A stretch of 64,000 bases of DNA from Methylophilales bacterium LSUCC0135. Lineage in GTDB: Bacteria > Pseudomonadota > Gammaproteobacteria > Burkholderiales > Methylophilaceae. Shown in pieces: positions 47,979 through 58,229 of the stretch. The translations under genes and the position numbers were made by a program. Within the stretch, counting starts at the first letter, position 1, and the number at the start of each line of letters is the position of its first letter. Location of the stretch: positions 53,220 to 117,219 of the forward strand of contig MCAW01000002.1 in the NCBI GenBank assembly GCA_001704575.1, written 5' to 3'. The notes under the pieces are model-generated. The model saw only the letters and a list, made by a program, of their open reading frames with translations. It did no database searches and was not told where the DNA came from.

Positions 47979-48482
47979 TCAGGCGAATTCGCGCTGACGT
48001 TTCTTCATTCTGGTCTTGATGCGGGTCTGCTTCAGCTGCGAGAGATAATCGACAAAGACCTTGCCCTGCAGATGGTCCATCTCATGCTGGATGCAGACGG
48101 CAAGCAGGCCTTCAGCTTCCAGCGTGAACGGCTTGCCGTTGATATCGAGCGCCTCGACCGTAACTGTTTCGGCACGGGTTACCGTCTCATAAACACCGGG
48201 GACGGAGAGGCAGCCTTCCTCGTAATCCTGCGAACCGCACTTGTTCACCAGTTTCGGATTGATGAAGACCTGCAGACCGTTCTTGTCTTCGCTGATATCG
48301 ATGACGATGACCTGCAAATGCACATTGACCTGCGTTGCGGCCAACCCGATACCGGGGGCAGCATACATGGTCTGCGCCATGTCCTCGACCAGGCGGCGGA
48401 TGGATGCGTCCACTTCCTTCACTGGTTTTGCCACGGTATAAAGCCGTGGATCGGGATAATTCAAGATGTCTAAAATTGCCAT
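47979..48482 (-). CDS. def: Peptide deformylase
   Basis: From [14 protein letters not shown] at 48482 the enzyme has 167 residues; longer frames run into the divergent LysM gene. Motifs [18 protein letters not shown] and [10 protein letters not shown] provide the Fe/Zn site. Removes the formyl group from nascent proteins. Confidence 0.98.
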   Translation of the reverse strand: MAILDILNYPDPRLYTVAKPVKEVDASIRRLVEDMAQTMYAAPGIGLAATQVNVHLQVIVIDISEDKNGLQVFINPKLVNKCGSQDYEEGCLSVPGVYETVTRAETVTVEALDINGKPFTLEAEGLLAVCIQHEMDHLQGKVFVDYLSQLKQTRIKTRMKKRQREFA

Positions 48483-48594
48483 AAAAGCTTGATTGTTGAA
48501 TGAATTACATGCAGAATTTAATGCAACTTCGCGGAAAACAAATCCATTTCGGGCGCTCGCGTCTCCTGTGCACACCATACTGAGACCAAACATC

Positions 48595-49722
48595 ATGTAC
48601 AGACACATTATAACGCTGCTCTTGCTCGGTTGTGTGGCATTCAACGCGGCAGCCCAGGATGTGCAGCTGCAGGAAAACCACCCCGACCGTCACGTGGTCG
48701 TCAAGGGCGATACGCTGTGGGACATCTCCGCCAAATTCCTCAAAAGTCCCTGGCTCTGGCCCAAGGTCTGGAAGATGAACCGCGAGCAGATCAAGAACCC
48801 GCATCTGATCTATCCCGGCGATGTGATCGTGCTCGACCTCAGCGGCGGCACCCCGCAACTTCGCCTGTTGCGCGAAACGGTCAATCTCGAGCCCGGGCTG
48901 CGCATAGAGCCGCTGGAAAGAGAGCCGATCGCCACCATCTCGCCGCACATCATCGCGCCCTTCCTGATCAAACCGCTGGTGATCGAGAAAGACGCGCTGG
49001 CAGATGTGCCCAGCATCATCGGTTCACGCGAGGATAAAGTGGTGCTGGGTCCGCAGAGCAGAATCTACACCGACCGGATCACGGAAGATCAAGGCAGGTA
49101 CTGGAGCATCTACCGCGACGGCAAATCATTGATCGACCCGAAAACGAAAGAGCTGCTGGGAATTGAGGCCATCTATCTCGGAGATGCCGTTCTCGCACGT
49201 TACGGCGAACCTGCCACGCTCGACATATCGCGTGCCAATCAGGAAATCTTCAAGGGCGACAAACTCATCGTCACGCCCGACAACATCACCAAAAGCTTCG
49301 TGCCGCGCGCACCGGAAGGCCCGGTCGAAGGTCAGGTTCTCTCGATCTACGGTGGCGTCAAGGAGGCCGGGCGTAATTCCATCATTACCATCAATCGCGG
49401 TAACAACGATGGCCTCGAAGCAGGGCATGTGCTGGCGATCTACCGCGAAGGCCCGCTGGTGAAAAACCCGCGCTACAAGAAAGAAGACAGCAAACCCAGA
49501 CTGAAGGAGCTGAATGTCGAGACGCGGCAACGCGAAGACGGTCTGTGGGAAGTCAATATCGAAAAGGACAATGAACAACCGTCAGACCCCGGCATCATCA
49601 AGCTGCCCAACGAACGCATCGGCCTGATGATGGTGTTCCGCACCTTCGACCGTGTTGCCTACGCGCTCATCATGCAAGCCTCGGAACCGGTCAACACACT
49701 GGATCTCGTCCAGACGCCCTGA
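48595..49722 (+). CDS. LysM peptidoglycan-binding envelope protein
   Basis: The ATG at 48595 gives 375 residues with a signal peptide (about 1-20). An N-terminal LysM domain ([17 protein letters not shown] near 33, WPKVWKMN, then IYPGDVI) is followed by about 280 residues of unassigned beta-rich sequence with an [20 protein letters not shown] block. Typical neighbour of def and dprA in betaproteobacteria. An upstream TTG in frame lacks a signal sequence and is rejected. Confidence 0.9.
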   Translation: MYRHIITLLLLGCVAFNAAAQDVQLQENHPDRHVVVKGDTLWDISAKFLKSPWLWPKVWKMNREQIKNPHLIYPGDVIVLDLSGGTPQLRLLRETVNLEPGLRIEPLEREPIATISPHIIAPFLIKPLVIEKDALADVPSIIGSREDKVVLGPQSRIYTDRITEDQGRYWSIYRDGKSLIDPKTKELLGIEAIYLGDAVLARYGEPATLDISRANQEIFKGDKLIVTPDNITKSFVPRAPEGPVEGQVLSIYGGVKEAGRNSIITINRGNNDGLEAGHVLAIYREGPLVKNPRYKKEDSKPRLKELNVETRQREDGLWEVNIEKDNEQPSDPGIIKLPNERIGLMMVFRTFDRVAYALIMQASEPVNTLDLVQTP

Positions 49723-49730
49723 GGCGTTTC

Positions 49731-50828
49731 ATGCGCACCATGCAAAGCCCTGCAGCCAGACATGAAGCGTCGCTCTGGATCGCGCTTTGCAACATACACG
49801 GGCTCGGCAATCAGGGCATCTGCCAGCTTTTGCGCGCACTGGGTGAACCGGCAGCGATTTTCTCTGCCACCTCGGCACAACTGAAAGAAGTTGTCAGCGC
49901 CAGCATTGCGCAAAAAATTCTGCAAGGACCGAACACTGAATCTTTGCAACCCGCGCTCGACTGGCTGGCAGCAGACAACAATCATCTCATCACGCTGGCC
50001 GACCCGCATTATCCGCAAGCCTTGCTGGAAATCGCCGATCCGCCGCCGGTGCTTTATGCCAAAGGCCGGCTGGAGTGGCTTGCCACAGCCGGTATTGCCG
50101 TGGTCGGCAGCCGTAATGCCAGCCCGCAGGGCGAAAGGAACGCCGAAGAATTCTCGCAGGCGCTGGCCCGCCACGGCTATACCATCATCAGCGGTCTGGC
50201 ACTGGGGATAGACGGGGCAGCCCATCGTGGCGCACTGCGGGCAAATGGCGCGACCATCGCCGTAGTCGGTACCGGACTCGATATCGTTTACCCGGCCCAC
50301 CACCGTGAGCTCGCCCATCAGATCGCCGAACACGGCCTGATCATTTCCGAATTTCCGCTCGGCACGCCTTCCAGAGCGCAGAATTTTCCGCGCAGAAACC
50401 GCATCATCAGCGGTCTTGCGCGCGGCTGCCTGGTGGTCGAAGCGAACGTACAGAGCGGCTCACTCATCACTGCAAGGCTGGCAGCAGAGCAGGGACGCGA
50501 GGTTTTTGCCATTCCCGGCTCCATTCATTCACCGGTTTCCAAGGGCTGTCACCAGCTCATCAAGCAGGGCGCGAAGCTGGTCGATAACATACAAGATATT
50601 GTGGATGAGCTCGGCTCCATATCAAGAGAAAATTTTTCCGCCGAAACTGCAAAACCTCTGGAAGTCAGTCCCCTGCTGCATTCCATGGGATTTGACCCGA
50701 TCAGTGTTGAAGCGCTGGCCGAGCTCAGCGGCTTGACGGCCGATAGCCTTTCAGCCATGCTGATGATGCTGGAACTTGAAGGACAAGTTGCATCGCTTCC
50801 GGGAGGTCGATACCAGCGTCTCACCTGA
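49731..50828 (+). CDS. dprA: DNA processing protein DprA
   Basis: A 365-residue protein: a Rossmann-like DprA core with VVGSRNASPQGERNA near 124, ISGLALGIDGAAHRGAL near 150 and FPRRNRIISGLA near 220, plus a C-terminal winged helix. DprA loads RecA on incoming single-stranded DNA in natural transformation. Confidence 0.97.
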   Translation: MRTMQSPAARHEASLWIALCNIHGLGNQGICQLLRALGEPAAIFSATSAQLKEVVSASIAQKILQGPNTESLQPALDWLAADNNHLITLADPHYPQALLEIADPPPVLYAKGRLEWLATAGIAVVGSRNASPQGERNAEEFSQALARHGYTIISGLALGIDGAAHRGALRANGATIAVVGTGLDIVYPAHHRELAHQIAEHGLIISEFPLGTPSRAQNFPRRNRIISGLARGCLVVEANVQSGSLITARLAAEQGREVFAIPGSIHSPVSKGCHQLIKQGAKLVDNIQDIVDELGSISRENFSAETAKPLEVSPLLHSMGFDPISVEALAELSGLTADSLSAMLMMLELEGQVASLPGGRYQRLT

Positions 50829-50855
50829 TCCCATGTTCATCTCAAAGGGGAAAAT

Positions 50856-51308
50856 ATGTTCGAAGTCCTGGTCTACATGTTCGAAAACTACTTTGAAGCC
50901 AATATCCGTCCCGACAACAACACCCTTGCCAATGAACTGTTTGCCGCCGGTTTCGACCAGGAGGACATCAACGGCGCTTTCGACTGGTTTTCGGCACTGG
51001 AAGAAATGTCAGGTCACAGTGTTACGGCTGCGCCCAGCCAAGGGATACGCATCTACAGCGATGGCGAACTGAAAAAGATCAGCGCAGAAAGCCTGAGTTT
51101 CATGATGTTTCTGGAACAGGCAAGGGTGCTCGACCCGGCCCAGCGCGAGCTGGTGATCGACCGCATTATGGCATTGCCGCAGCCGGAAGCCGGCATTGAT
51201 GAAACGCGCTGGATAGTCCTGATGGCCTTGTGGAATCAGGGCAAGGCCAACGATTATCTGTTCGTCGAGGACGCCATGTTCGGCGACAGTCGCTCGACCT
51301 TGCACTGA
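50856..51308 (+). CDS. smg: Smg/DUF494 family protein
   Basis: A 150-residue acidic protein matching Smg, always found beside dprA and def/fmt. MFEVLVYMFENYFE is the conserved start. Function unknown. It is convergent with metF, with 16 bp between stops. Confidence 0.93.
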   Translation: MFEVLVYMFENYFEANIRPDNNTLANELFAAGFDQEDINGAFDWFSALEEMSGHSVTAAPSQGIRIYSDGELKKISAESLSFMMFLEQARVLDPAQRELVIDRIMALPQPEAGIDETRWIVLMALWNQGKANDYLFVEDAMFGDSRSTLH

Positions 51309-51324
51309 ACGGCCACGCGCACGC

Positions 51325-52164
51325 TCAGGCCGCAGGCAGGGAGAGTCTCTGCAGAATAGTGGAGATGATGCCTGCCTGATTCAAGGTATAGAAATGCAAG
51401 CCCGGCGCTCCGCCCGCGAGCAGCCTTTCCGATAATTCAGTCACCACATCGATACCGAAAGCACGCAAGGAAGGCATGTCATCGCCGAAATCCTGCAGGC
51501 GCAACCGCAACCAGCGCGGGATATCGGCGCCGCACACCGAAGAAAATCTTGCCAGCTGGGTAAAGTTGTAAATCGGCATGACGCCCGGCACGATGGGAAT
51601 ATTGATGTTGGCCGCATCGCATTGATCGACAAATCTGAAGTAAGCGTCCGCATTGTAGAAATATTGCGTGATGGCCGAATCGGCGCCGGCTTCCACCTTG
51701 GTGCGGAAATTGTTCAAATCAGCACTGGCCGAGGCCGCTTCCGGATGAAACTCAGGGTAGGCGGCGACGTCGATCTCGAACCAGTCGCCGCTGTGTTCGC
51801 GGATAAACGCCACCAGTTCGTTGGCATAGCGAAAATCGCCGACGCTGCCCTCACCGGAAGGCACATCGCCACGCAGCGCAACCAGATGGCAAATATCGCT
51901 GCTGCGGTATTTGTCGAGCAAGGCAGCAATTTCCTCGCGGCTTGAAGAAATGCAGGAAATATGCGGCGCCGCCTCATGCCCTTCGCCCTGGATCTCCAGT
52001 ACCGTTTCCAGCGTGCGGTCACGCGTGGAGCCGCCGGCACCGAAGGTGACGGAGAAAAACTTGGGGTTGTGCCGGGCCAGCTGCTTGCGCGTTTCGCGCA
52101 GCTTGGTGAGACCCTCCGCCGTTTTTGGCGGGAAAAATTCAAAACTGATGACAGGCTGATTCAT
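51325..52164 (-). CDS. metF: Methylenetetrahydrofolate reductase
   Basis: A 279-residue FAD-dependent TIM-barrel enzyme that makes 5-methyl-THF for methionine synthesis. FEFFPPKTAEGL near the start, VTFGAGGSTRDRT near 39 and ALRGDVPSGEG near 93 are standard. It lies 10 bp after a small membrane gene and follows ahcY, tying it to the activated-methyl cycle. Confidence 0.97.
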   Translation of the reverse strand: MNQPVISFEFFPPKTAEGLTKLRETRKQLARHNPKFFSVTFGAGGSTRDRTLETVLEIQGEGHEAAPHISCISSSREEIAALLDKYRSSDICHLVALRGDVPSGEGSVGDFRYANELVAFIREHSGDWFEIDVAAYPEFHPEAASASADLNNFRTKVEAGADSAITQYFYNADAYFRFVDQCDAANINIPIVPGVMPIYNFTQLARFSSVCGADIPRWLRLRLQDFGDDMPSLRAFGIDVVTELSERLLAGGAPGLHFYTLNQAGIISTILQRLSLPAA

Positions 52165-52174
52165 GCGGATAACT

Positions 52175-52516
52175 TTATTCTTCTGTAATGAGTGAGGTCA
52201 GCAGCCACGAAATGATACTGTAGAGGATGGCGCCTACGATGCCTGCCAGCAAGGACTGCACCTGAAAACCCTCGAGGATTTCACCGACCAGATAAAACAG
52301 CAGGCCGTTGATGACGAGGATGAACAGACCCAGCGTCAGTATCGTCACCGGCAAGGTCAGCAGTATCAGTAGCGGCCTGATCAGCACATTGACCAGTGCG
52401 ATCACTGCAGCCGCCACCAATGCCGAGACAAAGCCCGAAACTTCGATCGATGGCAGCAGATAAGCCACTGCCAGCAACGCAATCGCGTTCAGAATCCAGA
52501 CGATCAGTAATTTCAT
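52175..52516 (-). CDS. Phage-holin-family (YvlD-like) membrane protein
   Basis: A 113-residue protein with four hydrophobic segments (about 3-23, 29-45, 53-78 and 90-108). ALVNVLIRPLLILLTLPVT matches the phage_holin_4_2/YvlD family, usually chromosomal and not phage-borne. Function unknown. It is commonly placed between ahcY and metF. Confidence 0.85.
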   Translation of the reverse strand: MKLLIVWILNAIALLAVAYLLPSIEVSGFVSALVAAAVIALVNVLIRPLLILLTLPVTILTLGLFILVINGLLFYLVGEILEGFQVQSLLAGIVGAILYSIISWLLTSLITEE

Positions 52517-52574
52517 GGTACTCCCTTTAAATCGCCGGGCAGGTTTTTGTCACCAGCCCGGCAATCCGTTGGCG

Positions 52575-53999
52575 CTAGTAGCGGTAGTGATCCGGCTTGT
52601 AAGGGCCGTCTACCGAAACACCGATATAAGCGGCCTGCTGGTCGCTCAAACGGGTCAGCTGCGCATTGAGCTTCTTCAACTGCAAGATCGCCACTTTCTC
52701 GTCCAGATGCTTGGGCAGCGTGTAAACGCCGACCGGATAGCGCTCGCGGTTGGCGAAAAGTTCGATCTGGGCGATGGTCTGGTTGGCAAACGAAGAACTC
52801 ATAACGTAGCTCGGATGGCCGGTGCCGCAACCGAGATTGACCAGGCGGCCCTTGGCCAGCAGGATGATGCGCTTAGCCGGCCGGCCGTCCATGGCCGGGA
52901 AAATGACGTGATCGACCTGCGGCTTGATTTCTTCCCACTGGTATTGTTCCAGCGAGGCAACATCGATCTCGTTATCGAAGTGGCCGATATTGCAGACGAT
53001 GGCCTGATCCTTCATCTTCTTCATGTGCTCATGGGTAATCACATGGTAATTGCCGGTCGCCGTGACGAAAATATCGGCATGCTCACAGGCGTAATCCATG
53101 GTCACCACGCGGTAGCCTTCCATTGCGGCCTGCAATGCGCAGATCGGATCGATCTCGGTCACCCAGACTTGTGCCGACAGCGCACGCAGCGCCTGCGCGG
53201 AGCCTTTGCCGACATCACCGTAACCGGCGACGACGGCGATCTTGCCGGCGATCATGACATCAGTCGCGCGCTTGATGCCGTCCACCAGCGATTCACGGCA
53301 GCCGTAGAGGTTGTCGAACTTGGACTTGGTGACGGAATCGTTGACGTTGATGGCCGGGAAAGCCAGACGGCCTTCCTTGTGCATCTGGTAAAGGCGATGG
53401 ACGCCGGTCGTGGTTTCCTCGGTGACGCCACGGATCTTCGCCAGACGCGTGGAGTACCAGGTCGGATCAACTGCCAGCTTGGCCTTGATCGCATTGTATA
53501 GCGCCACTTCCTCCTCGCTGGCCGGATGATGCAGCACGGTCGCGTCCTTTTCGGCCTTGGAACCGAGGTGGAGCAGCAGCGTCGCATCGCCGCCATCGTC
53601 CAGAATCATGTTGGTGTAACCGCCGTCCGGCCACTCGAAAATACGGTGGGTGTAATCCCAGTACTCGTCCAGCGTTTCACCCTTGATGGCAAACACGGCC
53701 GTGCCATTCGCAGCAATCGCGGCGGCGGCGTGATCCTGCGTGGAGAAAATATTGCACGAAGCCCAGCGCACCTCGGCGCCGAGTTCCTCCAGCGTCTCGA
53801 TCAGAACAGCGGTCTGGATCGTCATGTGCAACGAGCCAGTGATGCGCGCGCCCTTCAACGGCTTGGTCAGCGAGTATTCCTCGCGGATCGCCATCAGGCC
53901 CGGCATTTCGGTTTCGGCAATCGCGATTTCCTTGCGGCCCCAATCGGCCAGGCTAAGGTCAGCCACGACGTAGTCTTTGAAATCAGTCACAGTATTCAT
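52575..53999 (-). CDS. ahcY: S-adenosylhomocysteine hydrolase
   Basis: A 474-residue NAD-dependent enzyme splitting SAH to adenosine and homocysteine. [16 protein letters not shown] near 55, [18 protein letters not shown] near 265 (NAD site) and the C-terminal YKPDHYRY (Lys from the adjacent subunit) are clear. An insertion at about 145-185 is typical of the proteobacterial long form. Controlled by the upstream SAH riboswitch. Confidence 0.98.
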   Translation of the reverse strand: MNTVTDFKDYVVADLSLADWGRKEIAIAETEMPGLMAIREEYSLTKPLKGARITGSLHMTIQTAVLIETLEELGAEVRWASCNIFSTQDHAAAAIAANGTAVFAIKGETLDEYWDYTHRIFEWPDGGYTNMILDDGGDATLLLHLGSKAEKDATVLHHPASEEEVALYNAIKAKLAVDPTWYSTRLAKIRGVTEETTTGVHRLYQMHKEGRLAFPAINVNDSVTKSKFDNLYGCRESLVDGIKRATDVMIAGKIAVVAGYGDVGKGSAQALRALSAQVWVTEIDPICALQAAMEGYRVVTMDYACEHADIFVTATGNYHVITHEHMKKMKDQAIVCNIGHFDNEIDVASLEQYQWEEIKPQVDHVIFPAMDGRPAKRIILLAKGRLVNLGCGTGHPSYVMSSSFANQTIAQIELFANRERYPVGVYTLPKHLDEKVAILQLKKLNAQLTRLSDQQAAYIGVSVDGPYKPDHYRY

Positions 54000-54094
54000 G
54001 CTTCAATTCCTTGAATGTGTGACCGGAAGGAAGGGGTTGCGGTGCTTTCGGCGCCTGTTCACCCATCTCCCGTGTCCGGCACGAGGTTGATATT

Positions 54095-54171
54095 GGATGA
54101 ACGCCGTTACAGGAGACTGGCTCCTGCAAACCGAGCCTGGGACATGGAGAATGTCTCGCAGCGTTCCTCGG
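54095..54171 (-). promoter_or_regulatory. SAH riboswitch (ahcY leader)
   Basis: Read on the minus strand, the leader begins CCGAGGAACGCTGCGAG and continues with CCAGGCTCGG and, after a side hairpin CAGGAG...CTCCTG, AACGGCGTTCATCC. This is the SAH riboswitch layout: a CCGAGG/CCTCGG-type outer stem and GAACGC pairing with GCGTTC as a pseudoknot. Known SAH riboswitches turn ahcY on when SAH accumulates. It ends 95 nt before the ahcY ATG. Confidence 0.93.
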
Positions 54172-54182
54172 TTAATGCCGTA

Positions 54183-54210
54183 ATTATAGTGCGAAAAACG
54201 TTTCCGGTAA
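54183..54210 (-). promoter_or_regulatory. Probable sigma-70 promoter for ahcY
   Basis: On the minus strand a perfect TATAAT (54183-54188) lies 16 bp after TTACCG (54205-54210). Transcription would begin around 54176, just before the first base of the SAH riboswitch, which fits well. Confidence 0.65.
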
Positions 54211-54220
54211 AAATACCGGC

Positions 54221-54240
54221 AAGCCCCTGCGGGGAGGGCC
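54221..54240. repeat. Second copy of the metK 3' hairpin
   Basis: AAGCCCCTGCGGGGAGGGCC differs at one base from 54490-54509. CCCC and GGGG form a short stem. It sits just upstream of the ahcY promoter; the two copies bracket about 250 bp that contain another palindromic repeat. Confidence 0.6.
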
Positions 54241-54324
54241 TTGCAGCACGGCAGCGGTACACTGTGCTGCTTACTTGTCACGTGCTTTGGCCGCCTCGCT
54301 TAATTGAACCGAAACAAAAATGTT

Positions 54325-54419
54325 GTCATTCCGGGGCGGCTGAAAGCCGAACCCGGAATCCAGCAACTCATTTAAAAATACTGGATTCCGGATAACCGCT
54401 TCGCGGTTTCCGGAATGAC
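54325..54419. repeat. Composite palindromic repeat
   Basis: A 95-bp element bounded by GTCATTCCGG (54325) and CCGGAATGAC (ending 54419). Inside, CCGGAATCCAG (54353) and CTGGATTCCGG (54381) form a second dyad and ACCGC-TTC-GCGGT a third. A half-copy occurs at 60751-60789. Such elements are dispersed intergenic repeats in many proteobacteria. Confidence 0.8.
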
Positions 54420-54489
54420 GTCTGGTGTGATGACTTCGTTCCCATCAATAACATGCACGGCGTATGTCAGCCTTCACCGAAGCACTGAC

Positions 54490-54509
54490 AAGCCCCTTCG
54501 GGGAGGGCC
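54490..54509 (-). terminator. Hairpin immediately after metK
   Basis: Directly after the metK stop, the minus strand reads GGCCCTCCCC-GAA-GGGGCTT. The CCCC/GGGG stem with a small loop may end metK transcripts; the T-run is weak (CTTGT). Confidence 0.5.
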
Positions 54510-55673
54510 TCACAGGCCCGCCGCAGCGCGAAGCGCAGCGGCCTTGTCAGTGCTTTCCCAAGTAAATTCGGGCTCATCGCGGCCAAAGTGACCATAAGCC
54601 GCCGTTTTGCTGTAAATCGGGCGCAGCAGGTCGAGCATCTGCACGATGCCCTTGGGGCGCAGGTCGAAATGCTCGCGCACGAGTTTGATCAGGACTGCGT
54701 CCGCTACCTTGCCGGTGCCGTAGGTTTCAACCATGACGCTGGTCGGTTGCGCGACGCCGATGGCGTAGGAGACCTGCACCAGGCAGCGTGAGGCAAGCCC
54801 GGCCGCGACGATGTTCTTGGCGACATAGCGGGCAGCGTAGGCGGCGGAGCGATCAACCTTGGACGGGTCCTTGCCGGAGAAAGCGCCGCCACCGTGCGGC
54901 GCCGCACCACCGTAGGTATCGACAATGATCTTGCGGCCGGTAAGGCCGCAATCGCCTTGCGGGCCGCCGATGACGAAGCGACCGGTCGGGTTAACCAAAT
55001 ATTTGATCTGACCCTTGATCATTTCTGCTGGCAACACGGGCTTGATGATTTCTTCGATGACAGCTTCACGCACTTGCTCCAGCGTGATATCCGGTGCGTG
55101 CTGGGTGGAGAGAACGACCGTGTCGATCGCATCGGGCTTGCCGTCGACATACCTGACCGTCACCTGACTCTTGGCGTCCGGACGCAGCCAGGCTAGGCGG
55201 CCATCCTTGCGCAACTGCGATTGACGCTCGACAAGGCGGTGCGACAGCCAGATCGGCAAGGGCATGAGCTGCGGCGTTTCTTCGCAGGCGTAGCCGAACA
55301 TCAGGCCCTGATCGCCGGCTCCCTGGTCCAGCGGGTCGTCGTCGGCCTTGTCCACGCCCTGAGCGATATCGGGCGACTGTTTGTCGTAGGCCACCAGCAC
55401 CGCGCAGCCCTTGTAGTCGATACCGTATTCGGTGTTGTCATAGCCGATGCGCTTGATGGCTTCACGCGCGACCTTGATGTAATCGACTGTGGCGGTCGTC
55501 GTGATTTCGCCCGCCAGCACGATCAGGCCGGTGTTGGCCAGCGTTTCAGCAGCAACGCGCGCGGTGGGGTCCTGTTCGAGGATGGCATCGAGGATGCTGT
55601 CGGAAACCTGGTCGGCCAGTTTGTCTGGATGGCCTTCTGAAACAGATTCCGAAGTAAAAAGATATTCGCTCAT
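54510..55673 (-). CDS. metK: S-adenosylmethionine synthetase
   Basis: From [10 protein letters not shown] at 55673 the enzyme has 387 residues. [11 protein letters not shown] near 11, [14 protein letters not shown] near 114 and [17 protein letters not shown] near 258 are invariant blocks. With ahcY and metF it forms the SAM cycle. Only 69 bp separate it from the divergent acyltransferase gene, leaving no room for a SAM riboswitch. Confidence 0.98.
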   Translation of the reverse strand: MSEYLFTSESVSEGHPDKLADQVSDSILDAILEQDPTARVAAETLANTGLIVLAGEITTTATVDYIKVAREAIKRIGYDNTEYGIDYKGCAVLVAYDKQSPDIAQGVDKADDDPLDQGAGDQGLMFGYACEETPQLMPLPIWLSHRLVERQSQLRKDGRLAWLRPDAKSQVTVRYVDGKPDAIDTVVLSTQHAPDITLEQVREAVIEEIIKPVLPAEMIKGQIKYLVNPTGRFVIGGPQGDCGLTGRKIIVDTYGGAAPHGGGAFSGKDPSKVDRSAAYAARYVAKNIVAAGLASRCLVQVSYAIGVAQPTSVMVETYGTGKVADAVLIKLVREHFDLRPKGIVQMLDLLRPIYSKTAAYGHFGRDEPEFTWESTDKAAALRAAAGL

Positions 55674-55742
55674 CGTGTGTCCGGATAAGGTTGGCAAAAG
55701 GTTGTTAGAATAACAAATCCGTATTGGTTCAAAAAGTATTTC

Positions 55743-56582
55743 ATGCTCAAAGCCTTACTTCGCCTGCTCGCGTTTTTGCCGCTTCCCTTGATTCATGCAA
55801 TCGGCGTGCTGTTCGGCTACCTGTATTTCATTTTTCTCAGGCGCCGTTTGCGCCGTGCCCGCAGAAACCTGCGCTGGGTAAGGACCGCGTTTTCGCGCAA
55901 AAGTTACCGCAGGATACTGCACGGCAGCGTGCGCGAAACCGGCAAAGGTATATTGGAGACTTTCGCCATCTGGTTTCGTTCCGAACCATCTGTCCTGAAA
56001 CTAGTGCGCGACTGCAAGGGCTGGCAGCATGTGGAAGCCGCGCAGGCCCAAGGCAAGGGCATCATCTTTCTGACACCGCACCTCGGTTGCTACGAGATTA
56101 CTGCCATTTATTACGCCGCGCGTTATGCGATCAGCGTCCTGTACAAGCCGCCGCGCAACGCCAAACTCGCCGCCCTCGTTGAGAAAGGGCGGCAACGCAG
56201 CCGCATCACGCTGGCGCCAACCAATATGCGCGGCATCCGCACCCTGATCAAGGCTTTGAAGCGGGGCGAAGCCGTCGGCATTCTGCCCGACCAGGTGCCG
56301 GAAAAGGGCGAGGGCGAGTGGGCCGATTTTTTCGGCAGGCCCGCCTACACCATGAATCTCGTCGGCAAACTGGCGGCCATGAGCGATGCCACCGTGCTGC
56401 TGGCGTTTGGCGAGCGGCTACCGTGGGGGCGCGGCTACGTGATTCACATCGAGCCGCTTGACCCCGACGGCAATCTGGCCGGGACGCCCGGCCCGCAGGA
56501 TGTTAACTATGGTATCGAACGGCTGGTACGCCAGTGTCCGCAGCAGTATCTGTGGAGCTACGGTCGTTTCAAGCGGCCATGA
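55743..56582 (+). CDS. Lauroyl/lysophospholipid acyltransferase of the LpxL/HtrB family
   Basis: A 279-residue protein with an N-terminal membrane helix (about 5-31) and the HX4(D/E) motif in TPHLGCYE near 116, followed by the family's [15 protein letters not shown] block. It acylates Kdo2-lipid A. LpxL versus LpxM cannot be told from sequence alone. Divergent from metK. Confidence 0.92.
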   Translation: MLKALLRLLAFLPLPLIHAIGVLFGYLYFIFLRRRLRRARRNLRWVRTAFSRKSYRRILHGSVRETGKGILETFAIWFRSEPSVLKLVRDCKGWQHVEAAQAQGKGIIFLTPHLGCYEITAIYYAARYAISVLYKPPRNAKLAALVEKGRQRSRITLAPTNMRGIRTLIKALKRGEAVGILPDQVPEKGEGEWADFFGRPAYTMNLVGKLAAMSDATVLLAFGERLPWGRGYVIHIEPLDPDGNLAGTPGPQDVNYGIERLVRQCPQQYLWSYGRFKRP

Positions 56583-56622
56583 CTTGCCCTACAATGAAGC
56601 CTCTTTACGGCACTGACGATCA

Positions 56623-57474
56623 ATGACACTCAAGTTCACCAAAATGCACGGCATCGGCAACGACTTCGTTGTCATCGATGCCATTTCACAAAGCGTCGAA
56701 TTGACGCCGCAGCAGATCAAACACATTGCCGACCGTCACTTCGGCGTCGGCTGCGACCAGTTGCTGCTGGTGGAAAAACCTTCCGGCAAATTTGCCGGCG
56801 TCGATTTCCGCTACCGCATCTTCAACGCCGATGGCGGGGAAGTTGAGCAATGCGGCAACGGCGCCCGTTGTTTCGTCAAATTTGTGCATGAAAAAGGCCT
56901 CACCGGCAAAACCGGGATCGATGTCGAAACCGCTCGCGGCGTTATCTTTCTGCAATTACAGGCGGACGGCCAGGTAACCGTCAACATGGGGGCGCCGTGC
57001 TTCGCGCCCGACGAAATTCCGTTTGTTGCCGACCACCCCGAGATTTCGTACTTGCTCGATCTGGGCGGCACCAGCACGAATATCTGTGCCGTTTCAATGG
57101 GCAACCCGCATGCCGTTCAAGTCGTCGCCGACGTAGATACCGCCGCAGTCGAAACACAAGGGCCGCTGATCGAGTCGCACGCGCGCTTCCCGCAACGGGT
57201 CAACGCCGGATTCATGCAGATTGTCGATGCACAGCATATCCGCCTGCGTGTGTTCGAGCGCGGCAGCGGCGAAACACTGGCCTGCGGTTCAGGCGCCTGT
57301 GCAGCGGTTGTCAGCGGCATCAGAATGGGTTTATTGAAATCGCCAGTACGCGTTGCCATGTGCGGCGGCGATCTGAATATCGCCTGGCAAGGCGGCGATT
57401 CACCGGTATGGATGACCGGGCCGGCGCAAACCGTGTTCGAAGGCGAAATCGATACCGCCTCGCTGGCAATCTGA
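56623..57474 (+). CDS. dapF: Diaminopimelate epimerase
   Basis: A 283-residue cofactor-independent epimerase making meso-DAP for lysine and murein. The two catalytic cysteines are in CGNGARCF (near 76) and CGSGACAAV (near 223). It heads the conserved dapF-DUF484-xerC run. Confidence 0.98.
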   Translation: MTLKFTKMHGIGNDFVVIDAISQSVELTPQQIKHIADRHFGVGCDQLLLVEKPSGKFAGVDFRYRIFNADGGEVEQCGNGARCFVKFVHEKGLTGKTGIDVETARGVIFLQLQADGQVTVNMGAPCFAPDEIPFVADHPEISYLLDLGGTSTNICAVSMGNPHAVQVVADVDTAAVETQGPLIESHARFPQRVNAGFMQIVDAQHIRLRVFERGSGETLACGSGACAAVVSGIRMGLLKSPVRVAMCGGDLNIAWQGGDSPVWMTGPAQTVFEGEIDTASLAI

Positions 57475-57511
57475 ATTAACCAACAAGAATGACTATATAA
57501 AGGGAGCGACC

Positions 57512-58207
57512 ATGCAACCAACCGAGAACGAAATGCAGAGTACCGAAGCCTCAGTCAACGCAGAGCAGGTCGCGGTTTTTTTACGCAAGAACCCGCAGTT
57601 TTTCGAACACAACGCCGCCCTGCTAACCGAGCTCTACCTGCCAAGCCCGCACGGCAGCGGCACTATCTCGCTGGCAGAGCGCCAGCAACTGGCGCAACGT
57701 GACAAGATTCGCGTGCTTGAAGCCAAAGTAGCTGAATTTCTGCGATTCGGCCGCGAAAATGACGAAATCAGCGAAAAACTTCACCGTCTCTGCCTCGGCC
57801 TGCTGGCCGCCCCCACGTTCGATGTCATGGTGCAGCTGCTAATGATGGATATCCGCAACAGTTTTACTGTGCCTTATGTGACCATGCGCTTTTGGAACAA
57901 AGCCAGAGACAGCAAGGATGCCGAAAATGAGGTATTCCAGCCGGTCACGACTGAGTTGCAAAGCTGGGCACAATCCCTCAGCACTCCCTATTGCGGCCAC
58001 CGCCCCGGTGTCACACTGGATGACTGGTTCGGCGCAGATGCTGCACCGAAATCATTCGCATTGGTTGCGCTTGGCAGCGGCCCCATCTGCGGTCTGCTGG
58101 CAATGGCTTCAGATGACGAGCAGCGTTTTCATCCGGAAATGGGCACGCAATATCTGTCCCGCATCGGCGAGCTGATCAGCGCCGCGCTGCTGCGCTACAC
58201 CGAGTAA
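57512..58207 (+). CDS. DUF484 (GAF-like) protein
   Basis: A 231-residue protein. The N-terminal VAVFLRKNPQFFEHNAALLT segment and the GAF-like C-terminal half match DUF484, which lies between dapF and xerC in most beta- and gammaproteobacteria. Function unknown. AAAGGGAG precedes the ATG. Confidence 0.93.
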   Translation: MQPTENEMQSTEASVNAEQVAVFLRKNPQFFEHNAALLTELYLPSPHGSGTISLAERQQLAQRDKIRVLEAKVAEFLRFGRENDEISEKLHRLCLGLLAAPTFDVMVQLLMMDIRNSFTVPYVTMRFWNKARDSKDAENEVFQPVTTELQSWAQSLSTPYCGHRPGVTLDDWFGADAAPKSFALVALGSGPICGLLAMASDDEQRFHPEMGTQYLSRIGELISAALLRYTE

Positions 58208-58229
58208 GGGCTGGATGTAGCCAGCGGTG

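Noticed and set aside
55674..55742. SAM riboswitch before metK
   Set aside because: Only 69 bp are available and no matching stems are visible.
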